DNA from: Dendrolimus kikuchii
Taxonomy: Eukaryota; Arthropoda; Insecta; Lepidoptera; Lasiocampidae
Direction: 5' to 3'
NCBI GenBank assembly: GCA_019925095.2
Contig: CM034407.1
Span: forward strand, 17,490,710 to 17,554,709
Length of the DNA stretch: 64,000 bases
The notes beneath the pieces were generated by a model. It saw only the letters and a list, made by a program, of their open reading frames with translations, did no database searches and was not told the DNA's origin. A program made the translations under genes and the position numbers. This document shows, piece after piece, positions 1-10,915 of the stretch (the first letter of the stretch is position 1; each line of letters opens with the position of its first letter).

Positions 1-149
1 ATGATAGATAACACATCTAGAAATAAATTGAAGTTACTATATCAAAGCCCAAATATGAAAGTGTGATAGTTTCTTAGTGAATTGTATCACAAAAAGCTTT
101 TTTAAAAAGGTTTTTAAATACAAGCTTTTGACATCGTGAATATCATGTA

Positions 150-395
150 GCAGCAGAGTGCTAGCCAAGACAAATAAAACGAGCCCAAACACGACGGTTC
201 TATCTTGTTTCGTACAGGAGTTCCTATAGCCACCTTCCGACTCCATCATCAGATCAGCTCTATGGTACACCATTTATTGCATTGTCACGCGATATACATA
301 TGCGTGCAAAATTTCAGCTCAATCGGAAACCGGGAAGTTGTTAAAATTTAACTTGTAAGATTCCACTCGAACTTACATACATACATAGGTACAAC
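150..395. repeat. Possible old dispersed repeat
   Basis: No gene is visible. The stretch around 296-350 (hexamer-rich text with AAAATTTCAGCTCAATCGG) resembles a sequence common in lepidopteran non-coding repeats, and a short (TACA)n run follows near 374-386. The match is from memory of such repeats and there is no second copy in this window. Confidence 0.3.
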
Positions 396-587
396 CATTG
401 CAAGTTAAATAAAAGCTTGTAAAATGCATAGAATGTGGGACAGTGCTAGGGCTCGCTTCGGTCGTCCTGATTATAAGCAAGATTTGTGCAAATGTCAGAT
501 TGAACAAAATTAGGGATCCCAGCCACAGCAGAGTCCAAAAATACAAACTTTGCAATTTCTGTCTGTCTACTCACGCATCGTGCAAAA

Positions 588-655
588 AGTAAAGGTTGGT
601 GTAGCAAGTGTCTATAGGCGGCGGTAACCACTTTCCATCCATCTGGAGGGTCTAC
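588..655 (+). repeat. Diverged Rep-A fragment
   Basis: About 65 bp aligns by eye with the 3' half of Rep-A (GTGTCTATAGGCGGCGGTAA, then ACCACTTTCCATC) but with many changes. It is an old, truncated copy. Confidence 0.4.
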
Positions 656-721
656 CTAAAAAAGACACCTCCTCAATCAGTACCGCACTCTATAATAAAG
701 ACATACAATAATAATAATAAG

Positions 722-1278
722 ACCCAGCCTTGGCCCCTCGGAACTGACTCCGGGGGCCAAGGCAAGGCCCCCGCCTTCGTGCTTGCCTTAGCCACGACAC
801 GGAGTGGAAATCGCTAGAGCTCAGATTCAAGCTCCAGGGTTGGAAGTGGTAAATGGCATAACATCAGAAGCAGCTTTGCTGAACCTGCAGCCCACATCTC
901 TACACCAACTAGCCACTCACACCCATGTTGCCCCTGTCTTCTATGGCATTTATAGGGGCCCATGTAGGGAATGGCGAATCATTATCTGCCCAGTTTTCCA
1001 TGTTCCCCGAACATTGCGACGGGCAGACGCCATAGTGCTAGCAGTTCACCCCAATAGCCCGGTACTTTTTGTTCTCATTTCCCACAATAGTCCTACACTG
1101 GCCGGGGCTTGTTCTTGTGTGCATTTTTATGTGGTGTAGACAGGGATAATCGCCGGTCAGTGTTACACCACATATAGATTAAATTTGTCAAAGGGCTTCT
1201 ACGTGTTGGCCTTCCCATGTTCCCACGCAAGTCCTCTAAAACTTCGGGCCATTTTTATGGCCCGTGGTCTCTAGAGAC
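722..1278 (+). repeat. Rep-E copy 1 (about 560 bp dispersed repeat)
   Basis: This is one of five copies in the window (others at 19352, 37087, 50368 and 59785). Shared landmarks in order are GGGGCCAAGGCAAGGC, a GAGATCGCTAGAGCT-like block, CCCACAATAGTCCTACACTG, ACAGGGATAATCGCCGGTCA and an end at GGCCATTTTTATGGCCCGTG followed by GAGACATACA. Short open frames inside differ between copies, so I do not call a protein. I do not recognise the family; there is no clear A-tail, terminal inverted repeat or target duplication. Confidence 0.75.
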
Positions 1279-1440
1279 ATACAATAATAATAAAAAAATT
1301 ATTTCATAGCCATTACAACATAGTCGTGTTACAAGTAAAAGGTACAAAAAAGACGGAATTCTCCAAAGAAATGCAAGCTGTAAAGTCAGGTGGTTGCCAA
1401 GACTCCGCACTACTCTGAAATAGTTCGAACCCAAGTAACT

Positions 1441-1975
1441 TATCCGTGTAGAAACGGAAAAGAATACAGTTTCCTGCAGCCAAGCGGCCTGTCGTAAGCA
1501 GTGACTCACAACAAGGTGGTAGGGTATTTTCCCGACTGGATGGCTACCACCCCTGATCTAAAGTATGCCGCCATATCAACCGTTTTTTTTTATTGCAGGA
1601 GATCAGCAGACAGGCAGACGGCCTCTCGATGGAAAGCGGTTACCATCGCCTATGGACATTTGCAACAGCAAAGTTGCTACAAATGCGCTGCTGCTCTCTT
1701 AAGGAAGACTGGAACCTGGTCACTAATGCCGGAACACAACTCAAGGTTGTTATGGCGACATACTTTAGACCAGGGGTGGTAACCATCCAATCGGCCAAAT
1801 GCCCTACCACCTGGTAACCTTGAGTTGTGTTCCGGTATTAGTGGCCAGGTTCCAGTCTCCCTTAAGAGAGTAGCAGCACATTGGTAGCAGCTTTGGTGTT
1901 ACAAATGTCCATAACGGTAACGGCTTTCCATCAGCGCCATCTGCCTCTCTACTAAATTCATGCAATAAAAAAACT
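1441..1975 (+). mobile_element. Rep-A copy interrupted by a second Rep-A
   Basis: Rep-A is a family of about 310 bp. It starts near CGTGCAGGAACGGAGAAAGA, passes through CGGCCTGTCGTAAGAGGCGA and GGTGGTAGGGCATTTGCCCG, and ends CTCCTGCAATAAAAA in an A-rich tail. More than fifteen copies lie in this window in both orientations. The A-tail and small size fit a SINE or a short LINE derivative, but no tRNA-like promoter boxes are obvious. This copy is split at 1578-1816 by an oppositely oriented copy. Confidence 0.75.
1578..1816 (-). mobile_element. Rep-A copy nested in Rep-A
   Basis: On the minus strand this copy runs from CCAGGTGGTAGGG to the A-tail (the T-run at 1583-1591). It lies inside the outer copy at its AACC|TTGAG position, with AACC repeated on both sides as a possible 4-bp target duplication. 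It lacks the first ~75 bp of the family. The two copies together form a long imperfect inverted repeat. Confidence 0.8.
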
Positions 1976-2386
1976 GAAACATGAGTTTGAGAATCGAGTA
2001 CTAGCTACATGGCTTGAAAACCCATGATTAATTAAGAATCGCTAATTAAACATCCAATATTCCCCTAATGAGTTCAATAACCTGATTCAAGTCTGACCTT
2101 CGCCATAATTAAACGTACATATATCTTAGTATATATTCGTTGTACGATATAACGTCAAGTGCAGTAATTGCTTTTGCTGTCGCTACAAAGGTTAATTAGA
2201 ATATTTTAATATTCATAGCAGTTTTAATATTGTACACCATATATCTAATCTAACCCATGATTATATTAACTAAGTTTAGAGTCTAGTTTCTGGACAAACA
2301 CTATTAATTTATTAAATTCGCTGATTCCCCTTATTATTTAGATTAATTTATATGATTTCGTAATTAAATAAAACTATATATACAAA
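1976..2386. other. AT-rich intergenic DNA, no gene seen
   Basis: No open frame, repeat family or RNA gene is recognised. It ends in the left target duplication of the following RTE-A insertion. Confidence 0.5.
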
Positions 2387-2998
2387 GATATAGAAAGAAG
2401 AGTGAATTTGGGGAATAGTTTGAACGGAGCGTTAGGTAAACTTCTAGGCGCTAAGAACCTCAGCCAGAAGGCCCAGCTCGCCGTACACAACGCGGTGCTG
2501 GTACCTACATTCACGTATGGAAGCGAGAGTTGGGTATGGAAGAAAGAGCATGAAAGTAGAGTAAACGCGGTCGAGATGCGAGCACTGCGCAAAATCTGCG
2601 GAGTGACGCTCGCGGACCGCGTTCGTAATACCGAAGTAAGAAAGAGAGTTGGTCTGAAAGAGAGTGTCGGGGTGATGGTAAGGAAAGGAATGCTCCGGTG
2701 GTTCGGGCATGTGGAAAGAATGCATGATGAAAGAATGACTAAACAGATATACAATGCAAAAGTGGATGGATGCAGAAGTCGTGGAAGGCCACGACACACC
2801 TTCCATGATCAAATTGATCGTGTACTAGCAGAAGGTGATGTCAGAAGCCTTAAGAACAGACGAGCTTGCATGACAAGAGTTATGAATGTCAAAGAGGCAA
2901 GTGAGGTGTGTAAGAATAAGCCTAAATGGCACTCTGTTGTTCGTGCCTACCCCGCAAGGGAACTGGCGTGAAGTTATGTATGTATGTATGTATGTATA
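2387..2998 (+). mobile_element. RTE-A LINE, 5'-truncated copy with intact C-terminal frame
   Basis: The frame at 2402-2971 encodes the region after the reverse transcriptase catalytic core: a QKAQLAVHNAVLVP block, the Y-G-S-E-S-W signature, ALRKICGV, LRWFGHVERM, GRPRHTF and a final SVVRAYPARELA stop. This layout is typical of RTE-like non-LTR retrotransposons. The 3' end is a (TATG)n run, also typical of RTE tails. A 12-bp duplication TATATATACAAA flanks the insert (2375-2386 and 2999-3010). The copy lacks the endonuclease and the RT core, so it cannot move by itself. The exact clade is not settled. Confidence 0.85.
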
Positions 2999-3013
2999 TA
3001 TATATACAAATTA

Positions 3014-3575
3014 AAATTAAACTATAAAATCTAGTGCCTGACCGCAGTCAGTTAAAAACGTGCCAAAATGACTGGCTACATTAACTTGCTGTATCGCAAC
3101 GCTAATGCGTTGTTCGAGGTACAGACCAGTCTTTTGGTCAAGTGAGACGTCTGCCAGACGTTACGCTATGTCTCGGTAAAGTTTGTGCGCCTCAGGCCCC
3201 CATAGTCCCAGGATCTCGACCCCAAAAGCCGCAAATATGTAACCATTTCCGATGGCGGAATATTTTCGGCATTTTAGAGCCTCCTGTTGTACAGCAGCTG
3301 TACCAGCAGACATGCTAGTGTCTGAAAGATGGGACGCCGCCAGAGTATCGACGCAAGACGCATCCCATACTAAAGGGCGACCCATCCCCCAGGGCACCAA
3401 AGACATTCCATCGGGTCGTTTGCCATCGTCGCGGCACAAGCCGTTCGCTCCTAGAACGGCAGGTACCCCGGGGGTGACAAGAGCCCGACGGATTATGTCA
3501 TTAAGTGTTGCATGGCGCAGAATTCTGCTAGCACTTCTGGTATAAGATAAACCACGGTGACCGAGGCGCTCCACC
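3014..3575 (-). mobile_element. REL-LINE 3' end with PD-(D/E)XK-like domain
   Basis: A 137-residue frame (3161-3574, minus) contains RHATLNDIIRRAL, then DDGKRPDGMSLVPW and LVWDASCVDTL, then WGPEAHKLYRDI. The frame then breaks, but related text continues to an AT-rich 3' end with AAACTATAAAATCTAG at 3018-3033. The RPD...WD-x-S/T spacing resembles the restriction-like endonuclease found downstream of the RT in R2-type elements. That functional reading is inference. Related copies lie at 14795, 30528, 40112, 40441, 49795 and 63833. Confidence 0.65.
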
Positions 3576-3824
3576 TTATCTTCATATTGACAGTGATGTG
3601 CGACAACACAGGCTTTGGATTATATTTGAAATAAACATCTTCGTATGCCAACCCAGTTAAACACTTAATCTCTTTTTTTATATGGTTTCAACGCAAACGG
3701 CATTGATTTTACCAATGTGAAAGTTAAACAACGAAACGGCAGAAGGAAATAAATAAAATAATTATAAACCTATAAATTTGTCCATTATTTTGTACATGTT
3801 ATCTGCAAACCCTGAGATATATAT

Positions 3825-4355
3825 ACATACATACATACATAACTTCACGCCAGTTCCCTTGCGGGGTAGGCACGAACAACAGAGCGCCATTCAGGCTTAT
3901 TCTTACACACCTCACTTGCTTCTTTGACATTCATAACTCTTGTCATGCAAGCTCGTCTGTTCTTAAGGCTCCTGGCATCACCTTCTGCTAGTACACGATC
4001 AATTTGATCATGGAAGGTGTGTCGTGGCCTTCCACGACTTCTGCATCCATCCACTTTTGCATTGTATATCTGTTTAGTCATTTTTTCATCATGCATTCTT
4101 TCCACATGCCCGAACCACCGGAGCATTCCTTTTCTTATCTTCACCCCGACACTCTCTTTCAGACCAACTCTCTTTCTTACTTCGGTATTACGAACGCGGT
4201 CCGCGAGCGTCTCTCCGCAGATTTTGCGCAGTGCTCGCATCTCGACCGCGTTTACTCTACTTTCATGCTCTCTCTTCCATACCCACCTCTCGCTACCATA
4301 CGTGAGCGTAGGTACCAGCACTGCGTTGTGTATGGCAAGCTGGGCCTTCTGGCTA
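3825..4355 (-). mobile_element. RTE-A LINE, 5'-truncated copy
   Basis: The minus frame 3845-4321 (158 aa) carries the same C-terminal region as the copy at 2387 (Y-G-S-E-R-W, LRWFGHVERM, GRPRHTF, AYPARELA stop). The 3' tail is the (TACA)n run at 3826-3840. A 10-bp duplication AGATATATAT flanks it (3815-3824 and 4356-4365). Confidence 0.85.
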
Positions 4356-4426
4356 AGATATATATGTATAATAATAATATATAGTACTTATAATACAACA
4401 AAAATATAAAGAATATACGTACATAT

Positions 4427-4843
4427 GTTATAGTCAAACATCGAAGCTCTGATGCTCCTAGATTTGACTAGAAAACGTCAGTTCTGACATAAAGTCTTGG
4501 TCAAAGTCCAAATAAATGACGTTTTTCTGCCTTTGACTAACGAATTTTTGTCTAACCTAGGAGATACTAATTTATTCAGTGATTAAACATATAACAAATG
4601 CAGTACGAATCGACGTTTGACCAAGTCTGCCTTAGTCGCTTCTAGGATCTATTAGGCAAAGCCTGAAACAGATTACGTTCGACGTTTGACTAAAAAGGTA
4701 GGTACTTCTATGTTTGACTAAAAATACTTTAGTAAAAGGCCGAAATTGCAATTTATTTCGGGTTTTGTCAAAAGGCCTTGGTCAACCCTATAATAAACCA
4801 GTCATTCCGGGAAGAGACTGTATAATCGACGTTTGACTATAAC
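4427..4843. mobile_element. 417-bp inverted-repeat (MITE-like) element rich in TTTGACTA
   Basis: The ends are inverted copies, GTTATAGTCAAACATCGA at the left and TCGACGTTTGACTATAAC at the right, with one mismatch. ACATAT is repeated directly outside both ends (4421-4426 and 4844-4849). Inside, the octamer TTTGACTA occurs at 4463, 4533, 4685, 4713 and 4832, with a TTTGACCA variant at 4617. There is no coding capacity. The layout fits a non-autonomous DNA transposon with subterminal transposase-binding repeats, but the superfamily is not recognised. Confidence 0.65.
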
Positions 4844-4849
4844 ACATAT

Positions 4850-5330
4850 ACAAACTGTTTAAAGAGAGGAATAAATTATACAAACAAACTACGGAACTGC
4901 AGAACAAAATATCTTACAGAACAATTTTGTTAAGAGCTAAAAATTTACATAAAATATATTATACAGAGAATTTGTGAGATAGTTAGAAAATAATTTCTTC
5001 TTTGTTTGGGATTATTCCTGCAAGGCTACCATTTATTCTCAGTAAGCAAAGTGACAAATTGACAAATTAAACATGACAGATCACAATTGACAGCCAGCTT
5101 TTGAAAATGACATTTGTCATGTCAAAGGTATTTTTCTTATACAAACTTTATAGCCTCGACATTTAATTTTACAATAACCTTTTAATTTATTAGATTTAAG
5201 GCGAGGGCGACAGGTGACTGCTACTCGAAATATGAGACCGCGACACACCACATGTCTGTTCGCATGCATGTATGCATACTTTTTCAAATAAACAAAATCC
5301 AATAATGAGCTCATATATATGTAATATATT
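4850..5330. other. AT-rich intergenic DNA, no gene seen
   Basis: No repeat family or convincing frame. Several TGACA/TGTCA words cluster near 5048-5120, without a clear meaning. Confidence 0.4.
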
Positions 5331-5333
5331 TAC

Positions 5334-5641
5334 CCGTGCAGGAACGGAGAAAGAATAAAATTTCCTGCGGCCGGGCGGCCTGTCGTAATAGGCGACTAAA
5401 CAACCCACAGCCAGGTGTTAGGGCATTTGCCCGACTGGATGGCTAGCACCCCTGGTCTAAAGTATGTCGCCATAACAACCTTAAGTTGTGTTCCGGCATT
5501 AATGACCAGGTTCCAGTCTCCCTTAAAAGAGTAGCAGCGCATTTGTAGCACCTTTGGTGTTGCAAATGTCCATAGGCGACGGTAACCGCTTTCCATCAAG
5601 TGGGCCGTCTGTCTGTCTGCTGAGCTCCTGCAATAAAAAAA
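5334..5641 (+). mobile_element. Rep-A copy, near full length
   Basis: Runs from CGTGCAGGAACGGAGAAAGA to CTCCTGCAATAAAAAAAATA with the standard order of landmarks and few differences from the other long copies. Confidence 0.8.
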
Positions 5642-5866
5642 ATAAAACATAAATTTAAATCATAAATAAGTCTGGCTTATACTGAAACAGAAGACTTGTT
5701 GCAAATAGTATATATATAACACAATAACTAATGGAAACACATTAATAAGCATACTAAGCCCAATCTTTTATTATATATAACTATAACAGATGATACTAGC
5801 CCCAAAGATTATTACTTAATATCATTACCTATATTATAAAAGCGCCATGTTTGTACATTGAAGCTA

Positions 5867-6719
5867 CATACACACATACATAACTTCACGCCAGTTCCCT
5901 TGCGGGGTAGGCACGAACAGCAGAACGCCATTTAGGCTTATTCTTACACACCTCACCTGCCTTTTTGACATTCATAACTCTTGTCATGCACACTCGTCTG
6001 TTCTTAAGGCTCTTGACATCACCTTCTGCTAGTACACGATCAATTTGATCATGGAAGGGTGTCGTGGCCTTCCACGACTTCTGCATCCATCCACTTTTGC
6101 ATTGTATATCTGTTTAGTCATTCTTTCATCATGCATTCTTTCCACATGCCCGAACCACCGGAGCATTCCTTTCCTTACCTTCACCCCGACACTCTCTTTC
6201 AGACCAACTCTCTTTCTTACTTCGGTATTACGAACGCGGTCCGCGAGCGTCACTCCGCAGATTTTGCGCAGTGCTCGCATCTCGACCGCGTTTACTCTAC
6301 TTTCATGCTCTCTCTTCCATACCCAACTCTCGCTTCGATACATGAGCGTAGGTACCAGCACCGCGTTGTGTATGGCAAGCTGGGCCTTCTGGCTGAGGTT
6401 CTTAGCGCCTAGAAGTTTACCTAACGCTCCATTCACACTATTCCCCAAATTCACTCTTCTTTCTATATCAGCGGTGTACCTTCCATCCCTGCTAAAAGCA
6501 CATCCAAGACATAAAAACTCACTCACTTGCTCCAGCATAACATCATCGACCATTATCCTTCGTTTTGGTTTCTTCTCTTTCAAACACCATAACCTTTGTT
6601 TTCTTCGCATTCAAATGTAAGCCTCTCGCCTGACAGTCATCTTTCATCATTGTGACTAGTATTTGCAGTTCTGATGGCGATTCGGCTAAAAGCACGTCAT
6701 CATCCGCATAAAGCAAGCA
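5867..6719 (-). mobile_element. RTE-A LINE, longest copy, reaching the YADD catalytic motif
   Basis: Reading on the minus strand, the 5' end encodes LLYADDDVLLAESPSELQ, which includes the YADD catalytic motif of the reverse transcriptase. It is followed by KKTKVMVFER. After a frameshift near 6575 comes the C-terminal part (frames 6029-6610 and 5886-6086). A further shift near 6050 breaks the region before AYPARELA. The flanks share about 44 bp: ATTACTTAATATCAT then AAAGCGCCATGTTTGTACAT at 5811-5866 and 6720-6763, the left copy having an extra ~12 bp. That is long for a target duplication. Confidence 0.8.
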
Positions 6720-6763
6720 ATTACTTAATATCATAAAAGCGCCATGTTTGTACATTGAGGCTA

Positions 6764-7121
6764 TTTAATAAATACCAATTATGACATGATGGAAAACATG
6801 AAATAATATTTTTCACACTACAAATCATAATTTCTTCCTTAGCACAATATATCCATCTCTTTTTGGTCTCCTCTTTACATTTGAATGAATGAATGAAAAC
6901 ACTATATTGTTCACCAAAAATTCAAACTACGTTCTTAAATCTAAGTACAGTAAATGTTGAACACATTTCACATACATACATACATACACATACATACATT
7001 TGTACCCATCAATCTTTCAGTGTAACATTATTTTTGTCACGTGACTTTCTTCCTTCCTCATTACATGCCCGTGACACTTTAGTCTTCTTCCTCTCAATTT
7101 TTCAGTCACGGCTACAACTTT
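6764..7121. other. Non-coding stretch with short tandem repeats
   Basis: Contains a (TGAA)n run near 6884-6897 and a (CATA)n run near 6971-7001. Text at 6795-6880 vaguely resembles the tail of a LINE on the minus strand, but no reliable frame is present. Confidence 0.4.
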
Positions 7122-7133
7122 GTGAACAACATT

Positions 7134-7746
7134 CGTCGTCAGCCATTTGCAGTCCACTGCTGGACGTAGGCCTCCCCAAGACGGCGCCACTCATCCCTGT
7201 CCTCTGATTTCCTTAGTCAGCGCCTACCGGCGACCTTGCATAGGTCGTCGGTCCATCGGGCTAGTGGGCGTCCGACACTACGTTTACCGAGACGTGGTCT
7301 CCACTCCAGGACTCGTTTACTCCATCGGCCATCGGTCCTGCGGCAGATGTGACTGGCCCACCGGCACTTCAACTTGCTAATTTTGCGAACTATGTCGGTT
7401 ACCTTGGTTCTCTTACGGATATCCTCATTTCTAATTTTATCCATAAGAGAAACACCCAACATAGCTCGCTCCATAGCCCGTTGAGCGACTTGGAACTTGT
7501 GGACCAAGTAGGTCAGGACGGGGAGGACGCACTGCTCGAAGACTTTTGTCTTCAAGCACTGCGGAATGGTCGACGAGAAGACTTGACGAAGCTTACCGAA
7601 TGCTGCCCAGCCCAACTGAATCCTCCTATTGGCTTCCCCCTCGAAGTTGTGCCTGCCGACCTGTATTTTCTGGCCAAGGTAGACATATTCCTGCATAGCT
7701 TCCAGAGGGACGCCATCGACGTTTACCAGTCTCGGCATGACGTGAC
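7134..7746 (-). mobile_element. RTE-B LINE, 5'-truncated copy
   Basis: The 173-residue minus frame (7217-7738) has VYLGQKI, CVLPVLTY, AMERAMLGVSL, DKIRNEDIRKRT, WASHICRRTDGRW and a GKRSVGRPLARWTDDL block. This is the standard region after the RT in RTE-type elements of insects. A 12-bp duplication GTGAACAACATT flanks the insert (7122-7133 and 7747-7758). The residues after Y in the LTY-G-S-E-T-W signature are lost here. It is a different family from RTE-A; a second piece lies at 34770. Confidence 0.85.
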
Positions 7747-7925
7747 GTGAACAACATTATGATCGCAATATAATTATTTCTTACCTTATCCATTCTTATA
7801 ACAGCATAATATGGCCTTACATTGTATCAGGTAGAAATAATTAAATATGTAATGCGGTATCTAGACAACTAAATAGACCAATTGGACGTAGTTTAGCAAA
7901 AACGACCTAACACACAAAAAGTTTT

Positions 7926-8233
7926 TTATTTTTTTTTTATTGCAGGAGTTCAGCAGACAGGCAGACGGCCCACTGGATGGAAAGCGGTTACCATCGCCTA
8001 TGGACATTTGCAACACCAACGGTTCTACAAATGCGCTGCTGCTCTCTTAAGTGAGTCTGGAACCTGGTCACTAATGCCGGAACACAACTCAAAGTTGTTA
8101 TGGCGGCATGCTCTAGACCAGGGGTGGTAGCCATCCAGTCGGGCAAATGCCCTACCACCTGGCTGTGGGTTGTTTAGTCGCCTCTTACGACAGGCCGCCC
8201 GGCCGCAGGAAATTGTATTCTTTCTCCGTTAAA
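7926..8233 (-). mobile_element. Rep-A copy, near full length
   Basis: Minus orientation: the T-run at 7926-7940 is the A-tail and the other end reaches GGAAATTGTATTCTTTCTCC at about 8230. Confidence 0.8.
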
Positions 8234-8235
8234 CA

Positions 8236-9745
8236 AAAATTGCTGGTAAATTGGTATATACAACTCATTTTTGACCACAATGTGGGTTGAGTCCTTTCTG
8301 CTAAACTGCGTCCAATTTGTCGCAGTGAGTAAATTTTCAAATACATAAACAAAACTGGCAATATACAATTATACTAGCACCACCAACAAAGAGATTCCAT
8401 TATGATAATAGATATTATTAGAACAAAGCTAGACAGTGTTTGAACTATGAAATTGAGTCGTGTGCTCACTGTTTACGCGGTGACAGAGCGCTATTATGTG
8501 TACACTGCATTGTCATCTTACACGGATGTATGTCGACTAGATATGTCAAAATTATGAAATAGTTTTTTTGCCTACTTTAACTCTCTTCAGGGCAGATCTG
8601 TTTTTTAATATTTTATTTTACTGTTTCTTGTAAGGGACTCTCTTGATTGCTTTCCAGCAGATGCATACAGGGCTCTTCTACAATTTCTAACGGTTTAAGT
8701 ATTCAGAGAATCTTCCTTAGAGTTACTTAGTGTGACTTGGGTTTACAAGCGTTGATCTTAAGACTCTAAAGAAGTACTAATAATAATTAATACTAATATT
8801 TACTTTTTTTATAGTAGTATAGATACGCGTTTGAACACGCGATTCATCAAATATAAGCAAAATGAAAATGGACTATAGCGGTGTTTTTCAAACGCCTCAC
8901 ATGACGTCCATACATCAGGCGTCTGACAGATCCTTCATAAAACGATCCATCATTCAGTCAGAAAAGACAGAAATATATACAGTCCAAATTCAGCATAAAC
9001 CAGTACATGATATATTTCTAATTCATTTTAAATTAAACTTGTGTTTGCCGTTCAAAAATATGTATTATACATAATCATTACATTTCACTCAACACGTTCA
9101 AAACTTCGGTCGGATACGCAAGTGGTCGTTAGGGCAGTGTACTTACACAGCACTCACAGCCCGAGGGCTGGCCCTTGGAAGGGACGACCGAGAGACGATT
9201 CGAGGGCCCTTTGTGTACAGTGTCCATATTACATGTGACTCAAGAAAAAATACATTATAAATGTCTTTAAAATATTTTAAAATTTATCATATTAATGATG
9301 ACTAAAGCAATTTTTCTATATATCTTCGGCAGCTTTCTGATTAGGCGGTGCAGCAGCGGTGTGGAGTGGGTATGCGGTGTAAGGTGCTAAATCGGCAAAA
9401 CATGTAGTTTAAAGAGGACGGTCCTTGTTTAGCACAGTCAGTCGATTACTCAGTGAAATATTCAACAGTTACACGTAGACGAAAAAGCTAGGTGCGGCAT
9501 GTTACTCTTGCGAAATACGTATCCTTCTGGAGTAAACAAATATATGGAGTCAGAAGTTTGTTTTGTTTCTCCCGGTCACCACTAACTGCTCCAAATCGCG
9601 CTCATACCAGTAGTGGTGTAGACCAGTGTAAAACTCGGTATACGCGCTTCCGCGGTACTATGAGCATTTCATGATTCACTCGGTGTCTGTGGGGGAGGTA
9701 CTACTCTTTATTTTTTTACTCTACCACTGGTAGAAATTGATATTG
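8236..9745. other. 1.5 kb without a recognised gene or repeat
   Basis: Frames of 60-70 residues occur (for example 8862-9074 plus) but have no recognisable domain, and all are within chance length. The part at 9320-9700 is richer in GC than its neighbours. No second copy was seen in the window, so this may be host unique sequence. Confidence 0.45.
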
Positions 9746-9748
9746 CTT

Positions 9749-10035
9749 GTATTTTTTTTATTGCAGGAGTGCAGCAGACAGGCAGATCCACTTTATAGAA
9801 AGCGGTTACCATCGCCTATAGACATTTACAACACCAAAGGTGATACAAATGCGCTGCTGCTCTTTTAAGGGTCACTGGAATCTGGTCACTAATGCCGGAA
9901 CACAACTCAAGGTTGTTATGGCGACATGCTTTAGACCAGGAGTGGTAGCCATCCAGTCAGGCGAATGCCCTACCACCTGGCTCTGGGTCGTTTAGTCGCC
10001 TCTTACGACAGGCCGCCCGGCCGCAGGAAATTGAA
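9749..10035 (-). mobile_element. Rep-A copy
   Basis: T-run at 9750-9762, then the usual order ending at GGCCGCAGGAAATTG. The last ~20 bp of the family 5' end are missing. Confidence 0.8.
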
Positions 10036-10670
10036 AGGATGGACTTTATGTCATATTTTAATTATTAGTAAGGCAAATGAATGGGTAGTAAATTAGTAAG
10101 ATATAGGAACTAGCTGTAAGTAGCGAAGTCATTACAACCTAGTTTTAAATAACTGTAACGTGCACTTCTGATTCCATGGTCTGCTTTCCTATTTCTTTCA
10201 AAATTTAGAGTACACAATAAATTTATGAAAAAATTTTAAAGACGTCAAAGCGAAATAGTTTTAACCTTACATTCACATAGTATTTCCTTGTGTAAACTAT
10301 ATACGTATAGTTTTATTATTAGCCCCAATGTACCCTTTTTAGGTTTATACGAGCTAGCTGTATGCGCTGATAGTTTTTTTTATAAATAAAACAAGCTGTG
10401 CAACAATTGTCTTTCACCTTTTTAAAAATATGGCTACCGTAAGAATCGAGCTTTCAAAATATGAATATCCAAAAGTGTCGTATTATACGAAGACCTTTTG
10501 TAATGCTACGAATCGTTTGAACTTTATTGCGTTTCGGTGACATGAGTTATGTTTATTTTTGTCTGTTATATGTTTCAAAGTCAGTGAAAAGCCAACCACT
10601 TAACCGAGTTTTTGATTCACACACAGTGTATCTTTCTATATTTAGGTTATATGATACCTGATTATTTTTT
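10036..10670. other. AT-rich intergenic DNA, no gene seen
   Basis: No frame above chance length and no repeat recognised. Confidence 0.45.
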
Positions 10671-10673
10671 TTA

Positions 10674-10915
10674 GGATGTTGATGGGGCTGCCCCGGTTCT
10701 GCAGTGCATTAGGCATGTTTGCAGAAGCACGAGCAGACGACTATTAATAGCCAGAAAAAACACTGCCTTGTTGCTCTGCAGGATTCAGGTCAGCTCTAAC
10801 AACATCCTAAAAGTTCTCGCTGATAGGTTTGACGTACCAGTTCTTAAGTATTGTGCTATCAAATGTAGATCTAGCACAATAATTTTAACAAAACTTTAGG
10901 CTATAAGTTCTAATA
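10674..10915 (+). pseudogene. LINE reverse-transcriptase C-terminal fragment
   Basis: A short plus-strand reading gives LMGLPRFCSALGMFAEAR, an in-frame stop, then ARKNTALLLCRIQVSSNNIL and VLADRFDVPVLKYC. The GLPRFCSASGMFAEAR-type motif is common at the C-terminus of lepidopteran LINE proteins (from memory). It is a short relic with stops. Confidence 0.5.

Noticed and set aside
4004..4409. Two 120-130 aa frames on the plus strand
   Set aside because: They are antisense shadows of the RTE-A coding frame; the same shadows recur at 2374, 6045 and 58101 in every RTE-A copy.
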